Assembly: GCA_036005125.1 (NCBI GenBank)
Contig: DASYQV010000030.1
Location: 1-26,724 of the forward strand
DNA length: 26,724 bases
Source of the DNA: DASYQV01 sp036005125
Lineage (GTDB): Bacteria > Acidobacteriota > Vicinamibacteria > Vicinamibacterales > UBA2999
Direction of reading: 5' to 3'
Position numbers and translations under genes: made by a program. Below, piece by piece: positions 24,548 to 26,724 of the stretch (positions within the stretch are counted from its first letter, which is position 1; each line of letters begins with the position of its first letter). Below the pieces are notes generated by a model. That model made no database searches. It saw nothing but the letters and a program-made list of their open reading frames with translations, and was not told the DNA's origin.

Positions 24548-26325
24548 ATGCGCTGCTCCCGGCCGCGACCGACGAGCCGTCGCGCGTGCGGATGCTCGAC
24601 GAGGCGTCCCTCCTGGAGCCGATAGACGACATCGGCGTGTTGGAACAGCGTGAGCCGATGCGTAATGGCGAGGCAGGCTCGTCCGCTGCGCCACCGTGCG
24701 AGCGCCGCCACGATCACCGCCTCGGATTCCGCGTCGACGTTTGACAGCGGCTCGTCGAGCAGGAGGACCGGACGATCGAGCAGGAACGCACGTGCCAGCG
24801 ACAGCCGCTGCCGCTGTCCGCCCGACAGGTTCACACCGTCCTCGCCTAGCGCCGTGTCGAGCCGCTCGGGCAAACCGCGCACGAACCCGTCCATGGCGAC
24901 GAGCGCCAATGCGTCCCAGATCCGCTCATCGGCGATCGTGCCCTCGACGGGTGCAACCGCTTGCCGGATCGAACCGGCAAAGAGCCGCGTATCCTGCGCC
25001 ATCGTGGCGATCTGCCGTCGAAGGGAATCAATCGAGATCATCGTGAGCGGAATGCCGTCGAGCAGAATCGTTCCTTCCGTGGGATCGAAAAGCCGTACCA
25101 GCAGGCTCAGGAGCGTGCTCTTTCCGGCGCCGCTGGCGCCGACGAGTACGGCCAGCTCTCCCGGCTGCAGCCGGAGGTTCACGCCTCGAAGGACGGTGCC
25201 GCGCTGACGACCGGGACCGGAGTACGAGAACCAGACATCGCGCAGCTCGATGACACCACGCGCCCTGCCGAGCGTCACCGCGCCGGGCGCGTCTCTCACG
25301 GCGGGCTGCTGATCGAGCAGCCCCAGCAGGCGCTCGCCGCCTGCAAGAGCCTTCGAGGCCGTTTCCGCGAGATCGTTGAGGCGCTCGACGGGCCGCAGCA
25401 GCTGCGTCAGGTACGTCGACAAGACGATGAGCGCGCCGAGCGTCAGCGAGCCGCGCAGCACCAACAACGCGCCGATGCCCACGACAACCGCCGTCGCCGC
25501 GCCGTGCACGATCCTGAGGGTCCGCTCCATCGACGCCGCGACGCGCGTTGCCTGCTGCCCTGCGTGCTGACTGCGGGTGTTGAGCTGGCGGAAACGTTCG
25601 CGCGCCTGCCGCTCGCCGCCGAGCGCCTGAATCACGGGCAGCCCGCGCACGATCTCCTGTGTCAGGCCGGCCACCTCGCCCTCATGTCGCCGCTTTTCAC
25701 GCGATGCGGCGCCGAGTCGAACGCCGAAGTAGCGCATCAGCGCGACGAGGCCGGGCACCAGCGCCACGCTGATGAGCGCCAGCCAGGGCTGCAGCCAGAA
25801 CATCAGCGCCAGCGTCGCGGCGGTCGTGACGAGGTACTCGAAGAGCGTCGGCAGCGTCCTGGTGAGCAGTCGCACGAAAAGGTCGACGTCATCAACGAGG
25901 CGCATCACCAGCTCGCCGCTCCTGTGCGCCGTGTGAATCGTCGGCGGGAGCGTTTCGACGTGCGCGAGCATGCGGTCGCGGATTCGCACGTTGAGCTGCT
26001 CCCGCAACCGCGCCGAGGTGGTCGTCTGCAGAAACTCCGCAAGGGCGCGCACGGCCGTGACCGTCACGATCGCCAGTGCCATCGCGACTACGATGCGCTG
26101 AGGCGAGGTGTGCGACAGAAACTGGTGGAGCGGGGACGGCAGCGGCCGAGATGACAGGACGTGATCGATGATGATCTTGAGCGGCCATGGAGCCACCAGC
26201 GTTGCGCCGATCGCCAGTATGCGGTAGGCGTAGGACCTCATCATCGTCCGCCGGTAGATCCACAACTCCGGGCCGAACGTCCGCACCAGCGCCATCCGGA
26301 CTCGACGATCGGCCGGCGCGTTCAT
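24544..26325 (-). CDS. ABC exporter half-transporter (MsbA/lipid- or glycan-type)
   Basis: A 593-aa permease-ATPase fusion. An ABC transmembrane domain (about 30-310, several helices such as YRILAIGATLVAPWPLKIII and LVTTAATLALMFWL) precedes an ATPase domain. Walker A is GASGAGKST (about 397-405), the signature LSGGQRQ near 500 and Walker B VLLLDEP near 520. The half-transporter layout implies a homodimer in the inner membrane. Family relatives move lipid-linked sugars, lipids, peptides or drugs. The surrounding glycosyltransferases and glycan-editing genes suggest export or flipping of a glycan or glycolipid. It overlaps the upstream GT4 gene (ATGA at 26322-26325) and the heparinase-like gene downstream by 4 bp. 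Confidence 0.92.
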   Translation of the reverse strand: MNAPADRRVRMALVRTFGPELWIYRRTMMRSYAYRILAIGATLVAPWPLKIIIDHVLSSRPLPSPLHQFLSHTSPQRIVVAMALAIVTVTAVRALAEFLQTTTSARLREQLNVRIRDRMLAHVETLPPTIHTAHRSGELVMRLVDDVDLFVRLLTRTLPTLFEYLVTTAATLALMFWLQPWLALISVALVPGLVALMRYFGVRLGAASREKRRHEGEVAGLTQEIVRGLPVIQALGGERQARERFRQLNTRSQHAGQQATRVAASMERTLRIVHGAATAVVVGIGALLVLRGSLTLGALIVLSTYLTQLLRPVERLNDLAETASKALAGGERLLGLLDQQPAVRDAPGAVTLGRARGVIELRDVWFSYSGPGRQRGTVLRGVNLRLQPGELAVLVGASGAGKSTLLSLLVRLFDPTEGTILLDGIPLTMISIDSLRRQIATMAQDTRLFAGSIRQAVAPVEGTIADERIWDALALVAMDGFVRGLPERLDTALGEDGVNLSGGQRQRLSLARAFLLDRPVLLLDEPLSNVDAESEAVIVAALARWRSGRACLAITHRLTLFQHADVVYRLQEGRLVEHPHARRLVGRGREQRI

Positions 26326-26724
26326 GCGACCGCCTCTCTGAACAAGCGGGCCAGGTCCGCGGCGAGCCGGTCGCCGTCGAAGCGTTCGCGCACGCGCGCC
26401 GCCGCGTTTGCGGTCATCCGTCGCGCGAGCGCGGGGTCACGCCCCAGGCGCTCGATCGCATCCGCCGTGGCCGCCGGATCGTCCACCGGCACGATCAGCC
26501 CGGTCACGCCATCGTCGACAACCTCGGGGATGCCTGAGACCGACGTCGTGACGGTCGGCACGCCGCACGCCATCGCTTCGATCAGCACGTTCGGGATGCC
26601 GTCCCGGTCACCGTCCTCGTCGACGCGACACGGCAGACACAGGATGTCGGCTCGCCGGTACTCGTGATACAGAGCCAGCTGAGAAAGCGGGCCCGCAAGA
26701 CAGATGCGCTCGCCAAGCGAGTGA
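26322..26724 (-). CDS. GT4-family glycosyltransferase (partial, runs off the window)
   Basis: C-terminal 133 residues of a GT-B glycosyltransferase; the reading frame is open to the right edge, so the N-terminus is missing. The donor-binding half is typical of GT4: GPLSQLALYHEYRRADI, then LPCRVDEDGDRDGIPNVLIE and AMACGVPTVTTSVSGIPEVV, with the conserved E-x7-E type region around DRDGIPNVLIEAMACG. It would transfer a nucleotide-activated sugar at the cytosolic face. Its stop overlaps the ABC exporter start by 4 bp. A GTG at 26588 is an internal valine, not a start. Donor and acceptor are unknown. Confidence 0.9.
   Translation of the reverse strand, partial: HSLGERICLAGPLSQLALYHEYRRADILCLPCRVDEDGDRDGIPNVLIEAMACGVPTVTTSVSGIPEVVDDGVTGLIVPVDDPAATADAIERLGRDPALARRMTANAAARVRERFDGDRLAADLARLFREAVA

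Overview
The window is GC-rich bacterial DNA with no rRNA, tRNA, integrase or plasmid genes. Several traits point to an Acidobacteriota genome, most plausibly class Vicinamibacteria: two outer-membrane proteins with an N-terminal carboxypeptidase-regulatory-like domain (one an Oar-like receptor), two related cytochrome c proteins (one fused to a PHM/DBM-like copper region), GGTCAAA heptamer arrays, and dispersed GCCGCATCT/AGATGCGGC palindromes. The assignment rests on gene content and general knowledge; no search was run.

Region 1 (143-9271, all + strand) looks like a metal-handling locus, probably for copper or silver. An OprB-like porin fused to a regulatory-like domain and a periplasmic beta-propeller come first. 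After a heptamer-repeat spacer comes a chain of five genes joined by 4-bp stop/start overlaps: a very short CusB-like adaptor, a CusA-like RND pump with the three cleft methionines of CusA, a lipoprotein carrying the heavy-metal-binding domain often found on CusB, a monoheme cytochrome c, and a Met-rich FixH/YtkA-like lipoprotein. No TolC/CusC gene is visible.

Region 2 (9521-13928, - strand) has two pairs. One is a cytochrome c fused to a PHM/DBM-like copper region followed by an exported metallo-beta-lactamase-fold protein. The other is an exported dienelactone hydrolase-like protein coupled to an unrecognised exported protein.

Region 3 (14034-18258) has a TauD/TfdA dioxygenase divergent, by only 24 bp, from a Tat-type VOC-fold protein, then an Oar-like TonB-dependent receptor. 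Palindromic repeats of one family lie at both ends of this region and also at 9291-9310.

Region 4 (18251-26724, - strand, open at the right edge) is a seven-gene, overlapping operon, in transcription order: GT4 glycosyltransferase (partial), ABC exporter, heparinase II/III-like protein, two phosphotransferase-fold proteins, a MurG/COG4671-like glycosyltransferase and a polysaccharide deacetylase-like protein. It reads as a glycan assembly, modification and export unit. The second phosphotransferase lacks the catalytic Asp. The two most interesting systems here are the hairpin-less RND locus and this glycan operon with its intact/degenerate kinase pair.
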